NCBI GenBank assembly: GCA_041674345.1
Contig: JBAYVY010000224.1
Span: 1 to 6,356 of the forward strand
Source of the DNA: JBAYVY01 sp041674345
GTDB taxonomy: Bacteria > Planctomycetota > Phycisphaerae > Phycisphaerales > Zrk34
Reading direction: 5' to 3'
DNA: 6,356 bases
The notes under the pieces are model-generated. The model was given only the letters and a program-made list of their open reading frames with translations, ran no database searches and had not been told where the DNA came from. Each line of letters begins with the position of its first letter. Position 1 is the stretch's first letter. The translations under genes and the position numbers were made by a program. This document shows, piece by piece, positions 1-5,880 of this stretch.

Positions 1-91
1 CGTGCAACTGAAATATCCGTTGCTGACGCTGGACCGGAACATGATGCGTGTGGGAAAAGCGATGAAGATCAAACTGTTGGAGATGCCATGA
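1..91 (+). CDS. C-terminal end of a probable PIN-domain toxin (partial)
   Basis: An open frame enters from the left edge (first full codon at 2) and ends at the TGA at 89-91, giving the 29-residue tail VQLKYPLLTLDRNMMRVGKA followed by MKIKLLEMP. The pattern 'LLTLD-R-M---A---I-LLE' resembles the C-terminal part of PIN-domain ribonuclease toxins, where an Asp after a short hydrophobic strand completes the acidic metal site (here the D of TLD). The stop overlaps the start of the antitoxin gene in an ATGA, so the two are translationally coupled and form a likely type II toxin-antitoxin pair with the toxin gene first. Most of the protein, including the N-terminal acidic residues, lies outside the window, so the family call rests on a short stretch and on the neighbour. 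Confidence 0.6.
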   Translation, partial: VQLKYPLLTLDRNMMRVGKAMKIKLLEMP

Positions 92-303
92 AAGTTTACA
101 GCTATTCACAGGCGAGACAGAATCTGTCACAAGTGCTGAACGAAAGCGTGTCGGGCGACGTGCTGATTCGCCGGCGCGGCGGCAAGGTTTTCCGTGTATC
201 CGCCGAAAAGCCGACCGGTTCGCCCTTCGCGGTCAAGGGCATCAAGACAAAAGCCACGACGTCGGACATCATGCAGGCGGTACGCGACGTTCGCAAAAGG
301 TAA
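88..303 (+). CDS. Phd/YefM-family antitoxin
   Basis: A 71-residue protein that resembles prevent-host-death (Phd/YefM) antitoxins. The N-terminus MKVYSYSQARQNLSQVLNES is the typical 'sxseaRqnls-vl' DNA-binding and dimerisation segment. It is followed by a strand 'DVLIRRRGGKVFRV' (residues 24-37), matching the family's 'v.I.rrgg..f.i'. The tail, from SPFAVKGI (45-52) to the basic RDVRKR (66-71), would be the toxin-binding part that becomes ordered on binding. In this family the antitoxin neutralises a ribonuclease toxin and represses its own operon. Its ATG overlaps the stop of the upstream PIN-like gene (ATGA), so it probably depends on translational coupling; no separate ribosome site stands out. 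The toxin-antitoxin gene order is the reverse of the commonest arrangement. The gene converges on nusG. Confidence 0.8.
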   Translation: MKVYSYSQARQNLSQVLNESVSGDVLIRRRGGKVFRVSAEKPTGSPFAVKGIKTKATTSDIMQAVRDVRKR

Positions 304-498
304 TCGCCTTCCCTTGGAGCCGCGGCGCACCCTCGAAATTGGAACACCACTGATAAAGAGGCGACGGTTCGTTTCGGCCGCGTCGCGCATCCCGGTAGCA
401 GCGTCTTCGACGGGGAAGATCGCTTCAATGTTCATCAGGGGGGGGCGCGGGTTTCCATCGCGCGGCTATGGAAGGAAAGAGAAGGAACGAGCGAGAAC
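304..498. other. Intergenic region between convergent antitoxin and nusG
   Basis: This 195-bp space separates two convergent genes. It holds an 8-G run (438-445), a purine-rich tract on the + strand (about 470-498) and two modest inverted repeats: GCGACG at 361-366 with CGTCGC at 381-386, and TTCCAT with ATGGAA around 451-474. Neither is followed by a T-run on either strand, so no intrinsic terminator can be called for nusG or the antitoxin. A - strand open frame (435 down to 127) crosses into the antitoxin gene but shows no recognisable family. Confidence 0.5.
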
Positions 499-1164
499 TT
501 ATTCTTCGTTCTTTTCGATCTGCCAGTATTCGATTTCCAGCGGGGTGGCGCGGCCGAAGATCGTCACGATCACGCGCACCTTGCCCTGTTCGGGCAGCAG
601 CGCCTCGACGGTTCCTTCCATGTTTTCGAAGGGGCCTTCCTTGATTTTCACCACGTCGCCGGGCACGAACTCCATCTTGACTTCCGGCTCGGCTTCGGGG
701 GCCTTGGAGGCGAGGACCATCTTTTCGACTTCATGGTGCTGCATCGGGGCGGGGCGACCGGCGGTGCCGATGAAGTCGCCCACGCCGGTGGTTTCCTTGA
801 TGAGGAAGAAGATGTCCTGGGGGATGCGGCCGTCGTCTTCGAGTTTCATTTCGACGAAGACGTAGCCGGGGTAGAGTTTGCGGAGCTGGACTTTTTGTTT
901 GCCGGCCTTCATGGTGCGGATTTTTTCGGTCGGCACGAGGATGCGGTTGACCAGATGGGCCATACCCTCGATTTTGATTTTGCGCAGGAGGGTTTCCTTG
1001 ACCGAGTCTTCCTTGTTGGAAGCGACGCGGAGGACGAACCACTGGAAGCCGGGGTAAACCAGCGGCTCTTCCTGGCTGATCAGGTCGGACTTTTCCGGCT
1101 CTCCGATGACTTGTTCTTCGGAGTCGGACGATGGATCGGATGGCAGGTTGGGATCAGCGATCAT
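499..1164 (-). CDS. nusG: Transcription termination/antitermination factor NusG
   Basis: NusG binds RNA polymerase, modulates pausing and Rho action, and links the polymerase to the ribosome through S10. The 221-residue protein has the NGN domain from about residue 41 (QWFVLRVASNKE), with the hallmark YPGYVFVEM at 98-106 and the TTGVGDFIG segment at 125-133. A linker follows, then the C-terminal KOW domain (166-218) with FVPGDVVKIKEGPFENMEG and the ending FGRATPLEIEYWQIEK. Typical NusG is about 180 residues; the extra length here is an acidic, probably disordered N-terminus (1-38, rich in Asp, Glu, Ser and Pro). No clear ribosome site precedes the ATG at 1164, so a shorter start inside the tail cannot be excluded. 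It follows secE by 40 bp and is the last gene of the cluster in this window; rplK does not follow. Confidence 0.96.
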   Translation of the reverse strand: MIADPNLPSDPSSDSEEQVIGEPEKSDLISQEEPLVYPGFQWFVLRVASNKEDSVKETLLRKIKIEGMAHLVNRILVPTEKIRTMKAGKQKVQLRKLYPGYVFVEMKLEDDGRIPQDIFFLIKETTGVGDFIGTAGRPAPMQHHEVEKMVLASKAPEAEPEVKMEFVPGDVVKIKEGPFENMEGTVEALLPEQGKVRVIVTIFGRATPLEIEYWQIEKNEE

Positions 1165-1204
1165 GGATTAGGCAGCCGGTGTGGGGATGGGGATTCGATG
1201 CGGT

Positions 1205-1606
1205 TCAGATATCCAGAATGCGAAGCAGGCGAAAAAGCGTCAGGAAGATCAGATCGGAGAAGAAGAGGATGGCGACGAGCAGGAAGAGTGTGACGATGAC
1301 GATCCAGGTGGAGCCGCCGGTTTCGCGTTTGCTGGGCCAGTTGACTTTTTTCATTTCGCCTTCGGTGGCGATGAGGAAGTCGGTGGTGTTGGGCTTGACG
1401 GCGACCCATCGGAACAGGAGCAGGCCGAACACGGCGATGATCGTGACGGCGGCGGCGGCCTGGATGTAGATGCCGTAGGGGAGACTGAAGCGCTCGATGG
1501 CGCTCCAGAGCCACTTGGCGCCGGCGAGGATGAGGACGCCGCCAGCCAGACCGCTGATCAGTCGCGTCCAGTATCCCTGACCGGATTTATAGATGGTCCA
1601 ACTCAT
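1205..1606 (-). CDS. secE: Preprotein translocase subunit SecE
   Basis: SecE clamps and stabilises SecY in the SecYEG protein-conducting channel of the inner membrane. The protein is 133 residues from the chosen start. It has hydrophobic segments at about 16-36, 48-70 and 101-122, and the core SecE signature EMKKVNWPSKRE (84-95) in the amphipathic helix just before the last one. With three membrane segments it resembles the enterobacterial form rather than the minimal one-helix SecE. The ATG at 1606 was chosen because AGGTG stands five bases upstream, the same arrangement as in rpmG. A longer frame starting at 1672 would run through the tRNA-Trp gene, and an ATG at 1621 lacks a ribosome site. 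It sits 39 bp downstream of tRNA-Trp and 40 bp upstream of nusG, the usual order. Confidence 0.93.
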   Translation of the reverse strand: MSWTIYKSGQGYWTRLISGLAGGVLILAGAKWLWSAIERFSLPYGIYIQAAAAVTIIAVFGLLLFRWVAVKPNTTDFLIATEGEMKKVNWPSKRETGGSTWIVIVTLFLLVAILFFSDLIFLTLFRLLRILDI

Positions 1607-1645
1607 GATGTCACCTGTCATCAACCGTCGCCTGGGGGTTCGCAA

Positions 1646-1718
1646 CACGCCAGGCAGGAATCGAACCCGCAACCTGTCGCTTTGGAGGCGACCGCTCTGC
1701 CAATTGAGCTACTGGCGT
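1646..1718 (-). tRNA. tRNA-Trp (anticodon CCA)
   Basis: The - strand folds into a full cloverleaf of 73 nt. The acceptor stem is ACGCCAG with CTGGCGT plus discriminator G. The D arm is GCTC with GAGC. The anticodon stem GTCGC/GCGAC encloses the loop CTCCAAA, giving anticodon CCA for tryptophan. The variable loop is AGGTT, and the T arm is GCGGG with CCTGC around TTCGATT. The 3' CCA is not encoded (TTG follows), so it must be added by nucleotidyltransferase. A tRNA-Trp just before secE is a common bacterial arrangement. It is probably processed from the tuf-rpmG-secE-nusG transcript. A heptad-repeat hairpin begins 5 bases upstream of its 5' end. Confidence 0.96.
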
Positions 1719-1723
1719 ATGAT

Positions 1724-1801
1724 GCGCCTTGCGGGATGCGGCCTGCGGGTTGCGGCGCGGGCGACTTTTCCGCAAGCCGCAGGACGCAAGCCGCAAGGCG
1801 C
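1724..1801. repeat. Heptad-repeat inverted element 1 (between rpmG and tRNA-Trp)
   Basis: Two 32-base arms (1724-1755 and 1770-1801) match as inverted repeats at 28 of 32 positions around a 14-base spacer (1756-1769). On the + strand each arm is GCGC plus four consecutive 7-bp units: CTTGCGG, GATGCGG, CCTGCGG and GTTGCGG at 1728-1755, then CCGCAAG, CCGCAGG, ACGCAAG and CCGCAAG at 1770-1797. The element fills nearly all of the rpmG to tRNA-Trp spacer and ends 5 bases before the mature tRNA. In RNA it would form a very stable stem. Its unit order agrees with that of element 2 upstream of tRNA-Thr, so the two are copies of one family. It has no coding content; a role in tRNA processing, attenuation or mobility is inference. 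Confidence 0.85.
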
Positions 1802-1804
1802 GGC

Positions 1805-1984
1805 TTATTTTCGTTTGATCTTATGCAGCGTATGTTTGCGAAGGCGCGGGGAATATTTTTTCAGGCCTTCCTTCATTTTTTCGGGAATGCCGCCCTTGAC
1901 GTTCACGGGCGTGCGATAGTTCAGGTCTCCGGTTTCGGAACACTGAAGCCACACGAACTCAACTGCGCCGGCTTTCTTGGCCAT
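1805..1984 (-). CDS. rpmG: 50S ribosomal protein L33
   Basis: A 59-residue basic protein of the large ribosomal subunit. The start MAKKAGAVEFVWLQCSETGD and the end KYSPRLRKHTLHKIKRK match L33, whose usual ending is 'KYcPrcrKHT-HKE-K'. The length is normal for L33 (about 50-60). In the zinc-binding form two CxxC pairs hold the metal; here the first pair has become C-S-E-T (residues 15-18) and the second S-P-R-L (45-48), leaving a single Cys. This is therefore the zinc-less (C-) paralogue type. AGGTG lies five bases before the ATG, which fixes the start. It lies between tuf and tRNA-Trp in the translation cluster. It is short and overlaps longer spurious frames on both strands, so it is easily missed. 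Confidence 0.93.
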   Translation of the reverse strand: MAKKAGAVEFVWLQCSETGDLNYRTPVNVKGGIPEKMKEGLKKYSPRLRKHTLHKIKRK

Positions 1985-2005
1985 GATTGCACCTGGGGGG
2001 GGAGG

Positions 2006-2033
2006 AGGCCGTAGGGCTTAAGCCCTACGGCCT
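2006..2033. repeat. 28-bp perfect palindrome between tuf and rpmG
   Basis: The half-site AGGCCGTAGGGCTT is followed directly by its exact reverse complement AAGCCCTACGGCCT, centred on TTAA. In the tuf-rpmG transcript it can fold into a stem of about 12 pairs. On the - strand it is followed by CTCCTCCCCCCCC rather than a T-run, so it is not a normal intrinsic terminator. It ends 11 bases before the rpmG ribosome site. It may partly uncouple rpmG and downstream genes from the highly expressed tuf, act as an RNase or 3'-end stabilising hairpin for tuf mRNA, or be a dispersed repeat. Confidence 0.85.
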
Positions 2034-2056
2034 TCGCGTTTAAAAACATCCGGGGG

Positions 2057-3265
<1,209 letters not shown>

Positions 3266-3387
3266 TGGTTGACCTCCGTACGCGTTGTGGAGCCGGGATC
3301 GTTGGGTTCGCGTCGATCCTGTGGGTTTCGGCTCTGCTCGGTTGCCGGATACTGCGTGGTTTCCGTTGGAGCGTTAGTGATGCGGTT

Positions 3388-3410
3388 GGGCCATCCACCA
3401 CGGATGACCC
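3388..3410 (-). promoter_or_regulatory. Hairpin in the tuf 5' untranslated region
   Basis: Read on the - strand, GGGTCATCC and GGATGGCCC pair as nine base pairs (one a G-U) around the 5-base loop GTGGT, in the 208-bp spacer between tRNA-Thr and tuf. It has no following T-run on the transcribed strand, so it is not a standard terminator. A GATAAT sequence (3414-3419, - strand) lies just upstream but has no matching -35 at the right distance. A second imperfect stem (3441-3469, GGCG and TTCGAT pairing with ATCGAA and CGCC) follows the tRNA 3' end. These may be processing or leader structures; function is inferred only. Confidence 0.4.
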
Positions 3411-3473
3411 TTCATTATCAGATTCATTCAACCTGTCCGCGGCGTTTCGATCTTCGCATCGAATCCGCCGTCA

Positions 3474-3546
3474 AGCCTTCGATGGGACTCGAACCCACGA
3501 CCTCACCCTTACCAAGGGTGTGCTCTACCAACTGAGCTACGAAGGC
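3474..3546 (-). tRNA. tRNA-Thr (anticodon GGT)
   Basis: The - strand folds into a 73-nt cloverleaf. The acceptor is GCCTTCG with CGAAGGC plus discriminator T. The D arm is GCTC/GAGC with loop AGTTGGTA. The anticodon stem CACCC/GGGTG holds the loop TTGGTAA, so the anticodon is GGT (threonine). The variable loop is AGGTC, and the T arm is GTGGG/CCCAT around TTCGAGT. The 3' CCA is not encoded (TGA follows). tRNA-Thr immediately upstream of tuf is conserved in many bacteria. It lies about 187 bases downstream of the predicted start of transcription, and a heptad-repeat hairpin ends 12 bases before its 5' end. Confidence 0.97.
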
Positions 3547-3558
3547 ACCGTGCCGCGT

Positions 3559-3622
3559 CTTGCGGGGTGCGTCCTGCGGCTTGCGGATGACACCCCGCAA
3601 GCCGCAGGACACAAGCCGCACA
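3559..3622. repeat. Heptad-repeat inverted element 2 (upstream of tRNA-Thr)
   Basis: Four 7-bp units (CTTGCGG, GGTGCGT, CCTGCGG, CTTGCGG at 3559-3586) are followed by an 8-base spacer (3587-3594) and four inverted units (CCGCAAG, CCGCAGG, ACACAAG, CCGCACA at 3595-3622). The inner 14 bases of the arms pair perfectly and the outer parts imperfectly. The order of units is the same as in element 1 (1724-1801), including the conserved CCTGCGG in third place, so the two share origin. Like element 1 it lies just upstream of a tRNA gene on the - strand, inside the transcribed leader. Confidence 0.85.
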
Positions 3623-3676
3623 GCGCACTTCGCGCCGGATCGCTCACTGTAATCGCAAGGGCGATATGAAACAAGC

Positions 3677-3713
3677 GGGCGTGCTATCGAGGGTCAAGCC
3701 CTGATACACGCCC
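3677..3713 (-). promoter_or_regulatory. Leader hairpin of the tRNA-Thr/tuf transcript
   Basis: An inverted repeat of three blocks: GGGCGTG (3677-3683) with CACGCCC (3707-3713), TATC (3685-3688) with GATA (3703-3706), and GGG (3691-3693) with CCC (3699-3701), closing a 5-base loop. That is 14 pairs with small bulges. It begins about 20 bases after the predicted start of the - strand transcript. The stem is followed by GCTTGTTTC on the transcribed strand, only weakly U-rich, so an attenuator is possible but not clear. It could also stabilise the 5' end. A weaker second promoter (TTGTTT, 17 bp, TACAGT; 3646-3674) overlaps the downstream side. Confidence 0.5.
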
Positions 3714-3739
3714 ATTTCGCCAATGCGAGACAGACCCGT

Positions 3740-3768
3740 AAGATAGCCGTCTGCCAAATCGCTGTCAA
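3740..3768 (-). promoter_or_regulatory. Strong sigma70-type promoter for tRNA-Thr, tuf and downstream genes
   Basis: On the - strand a perfect -35 TTGACA (3768-3763) is separated by exactly 17 bp from TATCTT (3745-3740), four of six matches to the -10 consensus. Transcription would start near 3733, about 187 bases before mature tRNA-Thr. No comparable promoter is seen before tuf, rpmG, secE or nusG, so this is the likely main promoter of the whole cluster. The strength fits the demand for EF-Tu and tRNA. Confidence 0.8.
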
Positions 3769-3774
3769 CCCTTT

Positions 3775-3889
3775 CGATTGCGGATTTGGGATTGCGGATT
3801 GAAAGACATCGGTGCCGCGTCGCGCCCGATCTGCCAATCCGAAATCCGCGATCAGAGAAATCCGCAATCCGCAATCGAAGGATTCCGCG
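3775..3889. repeat. Heptad-repeat element 3 between the divergent promoters
   Basis: The left part (3777-3804) is ATTGCGG, ATTTGGG, ATTGCGG, ATTGAAA. The right part holds CCGAAAT (3839-3845), CCGCGAT (3846-3852) and two CCGCAAT units (3862-3875), and CCGCGAT recurs near 3884-3890. CGATTGCGGATT at 3775-3786 is the exact inverse of AATCCGCAATCG at 3866-3877, so the element can form a large stem or cruciform. The 7-bp period is that of elements 1 and 2, but the unit is ATTGCGG/ATTTCGG. It starts 7 bp beyond the - strand -35 box and ends about 8 bp before the + strand -35 box. Confidence 0.75.
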
Positions 3890-3896
3890 ATTCCCT

Positions 3897-3925
3897 TTGC
3901 TCCCTTCCAGTTTCCGACCTAAAAT
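3897..3925 (+). promoter_or_regulatory. Promoter for the DUF502-hpf-ptsN-HPr genes
   Basis: TTGCTC (3897-3902), a 17-bp spacer and TAAAAT (3920-3925) match the sigma70 pattern (four of six and five of six). Transcription would begin near 3932, about 57 bases before the DUF502 start codon. It is the only good candidate before this gene set, which has short gaps of 34, 88 and 114 bp. Confidence 0.6.
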
Positions 3926-3988
3926 GCCGATGATGCAACTGCCGATCCCCCTTCGGCCTGGCAAACACGACCCTACACCGGACTTGAT

Positions 3989-4867
3989 ATGAGTCGGGAC
4001 ACCCCCCCAGCCCCCAGCCGTTCCTTCCGTCAGTTTTTCTTCCGGGGCCTGGGTATCCTTCTGCCCACGCTGCTGACGCTCTGGATCATCGTCACCATCT
4101 ACAATTTCGTCGATGAAAAAATCGCCAGCCCGATCAACAACGGCGTCAAGTGGGCGGTCATCCATACCACGCCCTGGCCCTTCGCCACGGATGAAGAACT
4201 GACCGCCGCCCGTGCCGCCGATAGTACGCTCACCCCCGATCAGCGCAAACAGTGGAATGACTCCGGGCGAAACTCCGCCGTGTTGAGAACCATCGTCCGT
4301 TCCAACAACCTCGATTCCATTTGGCAGCGCGCGAAAATCGGCGAATGGGCCATCCTTGATCTGGTCGGACTGATCATCGCCATCATCCTCATCTACATGA
4401 TCGGGCGCATCGTCGGCGGAATCATCAGCCACCGCGTCTATGAACAGGGCGAACGGGTCATGCTCCGTCTGCCCTTCTTCAAACAGGTCTATCCCTACGT
4501 CAAACAAATCACCGACTTCTTCGTCGGCGACAAAGACAAAAAACTCCAGTTCAACCGCGTCGTCGCCGTCGAATATCCCCGCAAGGGCATCTGGTCCGTC
4601 GGCTTGGTCACTGGCGACACCATGCGCTTCATCCAGGATCGCGCCGGCCGAGAGTGCATGACCGTCTTCATCCCCAGTTCCCCCACGCCCTTCACCGGCT
4701 ATGTCATCACCGTCCCCATCGAAGACACCCTCGACCTGCCCATCTCCATCGACGACGCCCTCCGATTCGTCGTCAGCGGCGGCGTCATCGTCCCCGACTC
4801 CCAACTCATCCGTCACGCCGTTCCATCGCCCGCCATCCCCCAAGCCCCCCTGCCACCCTCCGCATAA
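3989..4867 (+). CDS. DUF502 family membrane protein
   Basis: A 292-residue inner-membrane protein that matches the DUF502 family, whose function is not established. A short cytoplasmic tail leads into a first membrane helix at about 19-40 (RGLGILLPTLLTLWIIVTIY) and a second at about 121-146 (AILDLVGLIIAIILIYMIGR). The family-typical soluble part follows: RLPFFKQVYPYVKQI (160-174), VVAVEYPRKGIWSVGLVTGD (191-210), VFIPSSPTPFTGYV (226-239) and RFVVSGGVIVPD (259-270). About 75 residues between the helices (45-120) are variable and longer than I expect for most members. The tail is proline-rich. The ribosome site is weak (CCGGAC before ATG). It leads an operon-like set with hpf 34 bp downstream, which suggests a stress or stationary-phase link but proves none. 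Confidence 0.88.
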   Translation: MSRDTPPAPSRSFRQFFFRGLGILLPTLLTLWIIVTIYNFVDEKIASPINNGVKWAVIHTTPWPFATDEELTAARAADSTLTPDQRKQWNDSGRNSAVLRTIVRSNNLDSIWQRAKIGEWAILDLVGLIIAIILIYMIGRIVGGIISHRVYEQGERVMLRLPFFKQVYPYVKQITDFFVGDKDKKLQFNRVVAVEYPRKGIWSVGLVTGDTMRFIQDRAGRECMTVFIPSSPTPFTGYVITVPIEDTLDLPISIDDALRFVVSGGVIVPDSQLIRHAVPSPAIPQAPLPPSA

Positions 4868-4901
4868 TCCTTCCGGGGGAAGAACGAAAGGAGTTTCTCC
4901 A

Positions 4902-5204
4902 ATGGAATTCAAAATCAGCGGACGACACGTCGAGATCACCCCGGCCATCCACGACTACGCCCGGAAAAAAACCGACCGCCTCCACAAATACTTCGACCGC
5001 ATCCAGGCCATTGAAGCCGTCGTTCAGAAAAAAGACCGGCATTTCGAGGTCGAAGTCATCTGCGACATCGAACATCACACCCCCCTGGTCGCCGCCCTCA
5101 AAGCCGAGGATGTCTATGCCGCCATCGACCAGGTCACCGATATCATGGAACGCCAACTGACCGACCACAAAGAAAAACTTCGCAATCGCAAGCATATCGC
5201 GTAG
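4902..5204 (+). CDS. hpf: Ribosome hibernation-promoting factor, short form
   Basis: A 100-residue protein of the HPF/RaiA (YhbH/YfiA, sigma-54 modulation) family, which binds the decoding region of the 30S subunit in stationary phase and inactivates ribosomes. The start MEFKISGRHVEITPAIHDYA and the following RKKTDRLHKYF (21-31) are typical, as are the central strands HFEVEVICDIEHHT (47-60) and the helix EDVYAAIDQVTDIMERQLTDH (69-89). The length fits the short HPF class, without the C-terminal dimerisation domain of long HPF, so any 100S formation would need a partner. AAAGGAG lies eight bases before the ATG at 4902, which decides the start over longer upstream frames. It is followed by ptsN-like and HPr genes, an arrangement similar to proteobacterial rpoN-hpf-ptsN-npr. 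Confidence 0.94.
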   Translation: MEFKISGRHVEITPAIHDYARKKTDRLHKYFDRIQAIEAVVQKKDRHFEVEVICDIEHHTPLVAALKAEDVYAAIDQVTDIMERQLTDHKEKLRNRKHIA

Positions 5205-5221
5205 AATCTGTACGCCCGCCC

Positions 5222-5245
5222 CCGGAAGTAAAACCGGAAGTAAAA
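5222..5245 (+). repeat. 12-bp tandem duplication
   Basis: CCGGAAGTAAAA occurs twice without a gap (5222-5233, 5234-5245) in the 88-bp space between hpf and the EIIA gene. CCGGAAGT appears once more at 5789-5796 before the HPr gene. It may be replication slippage; no function is evident. Confidence 0.75.
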
Positions 5246-5292
5246 CCAGACACCCCGAACACACCCGCCGCCGACGAAGGATTGCGCACGCC

Positions 5293-5766
5293 ATGAAACT
5301 GTCAGACTTCATCGTTTCCAAGGCACTGGTCCCTCAACTGGCCAGCAACGAACGGGACCAGGTCATCAACGAACTGGTCAGCTCGCTCATCGACGCCGGG
5401 GCCGTGGACGCCTCCCTCCGCGATGACATCATCAAATACATCACCGACCGCGAGAAAAAGGGCTCGACCGGCTTCGGCAAGGGCGTCGCCGTGCCGCACG
5501 TCAAGCACAAAAAAATCAAAAAGATGGTCGCCACCATCGGCGTCTCCGCCGGCGGCGTGGACTTCAACGCCCTCGACAAGGCCCCCGTCTATTCCATCGT
5601 CCTTCTGCTCAGCCCCGAAGACAAGCCCGATGAGCATCTTCAGGCGATGGAGAACATCTTCCGCAATCTTCAAAACGACACCTTCCGAAAGTTCCTCCGC
5701 CAGGTCGCCACTCGCAAAGAGATCGTCGAACTCATCAGCGAAGCCGACAATCACCAGTTAGCATAA
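5293..5766 (+). CDS. ptsN: PTS EIIA protein of the fructose/Ntr family
   Basis: A 157-residue single-domain EIIA, normal for this family. The phosphorylation site lies in REKKGSTGFGKGVAVPHVKH (53-72): the 'GSTG-G-GVA-PH' signature, with H69 as the phospho-acceptor from HPr. A second conserved His lies in DKPDEHLQAM (110-119). The fold is covered to the end. No EIIB or EIIC domain follows, and together with the hpf neighbour this favours a regulatory EIIA(Ntr)-like role rather than sugar transport, though a partner permease elsewhere cannot be excluded. The start MKLSDFI is typical. The only ribosome-site candidate, GAAGGA, is about 12 bases upstream, longer than optimal, so translation may be modest. 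No alternative in-frame ATG, GTG or TTG start lies closer. Confidence 0.9.
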   Translation: MKLSDFIVSKALVPQLASNERDQVINELVSSLIDAGAVDASLRDDIIKYITDREKKGSTGFGKGVAVPHVKHKKIKKMVATIGVSAGGVDFNALDKAPVYSIVLLLSPEDKPDEHLQAMENIFRNLQNDTFRKFLRQVATRKEIVELISEADNHQLA

Positions 5767-5880
5767 TTTCAAGCGAGGCAGAGCGCCACCGGAAGTTCCA
5801 AGCCAAGGCAGAGCGAGTCTTCTTTTCCGGGGGGCGAGCGTCGCCTTGGGTTCCCTAGGTTCCCCGATCAGAGTTTGGCT
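5767..5880 (+). other. Spacer between EIIA and HPr genes with short repeats
   Basis: The 114-bp spacer has AGGCAGAGCG twice (5776-5785 and 5806-5815), and CCAAGGC (5803-5809) paired with GCCTTGG (5843-5849) over a 33-base interval. No T-run follows, so no terminator is called. It could be a leader for HPr or a decayed repeat. Confidence 0.4.

Larger units (their letters stand above)
3547..3988. other. Divergent intergenic region between tRNA-Thr and the DUF502 gene
   Basis: This 442-bp space holds no convincing gene. From left to right it contains heptad element 2 (3559-3622), a long leader hairpin (3677-3713), a - strand promoter (3740-3768), heptad element 3 (3775-3889) and a + strand promoter (3897-3925). 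A small hairpin (GCCGA 3941-3945 with TCGGC 3953-3957) lies in the DUF502 leader. Frames crossing it are antisense shadows of the DUF502 and hpf genes or continue through tRNA and repeats. Confidence 0.7.

Noticed and set aside
361..386. GCGACG/CGTCGC inverted repeat as nusG terminator
   Set aside because: The loop is 14 bases and no T-run follows on either strand.
127..435. - strand frame starting MNIEAIFPVEDAATGM
   Set aside because: It overlaps the antitoxin gene for more than half its length, has no ribosome site and no recognisable family; it could be a decayed fragment but cannot be supported.
194..865. + strand frame of 223 codons across the antitoxin end and nusG
   Set aside because: Out of frame with the antitoxin and antisense to nusG; Arg/Ser-rich composition indicates a shadow.
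1607..1672. Longer secE start at 1672
   Set aside because: It would translate part of tRNA-Trp; the ATG at 1606 has AGGTG at the correct distance.
1728..1801. CRISPR-like array from the repeated heptads
   Set aside because: Units are contiguous, only 7 bp long, inverted in two arms and have no spacers.
3646..3674. Second - strand promoter TTGTTT-17-TACAGT
   Set aside because: Spacing is right but only three of six and four of six bases fit; kept as a remark only, given the far better promoter at 3740-3768.
3644..4948. - strand open frame of 434 codons opposite the DUF502 and hpf genes
   Set aside because: It is antisense to two recognised families and continues through the promoters and heptad element 3; its composition is Asp/Gly-rich without any domain.
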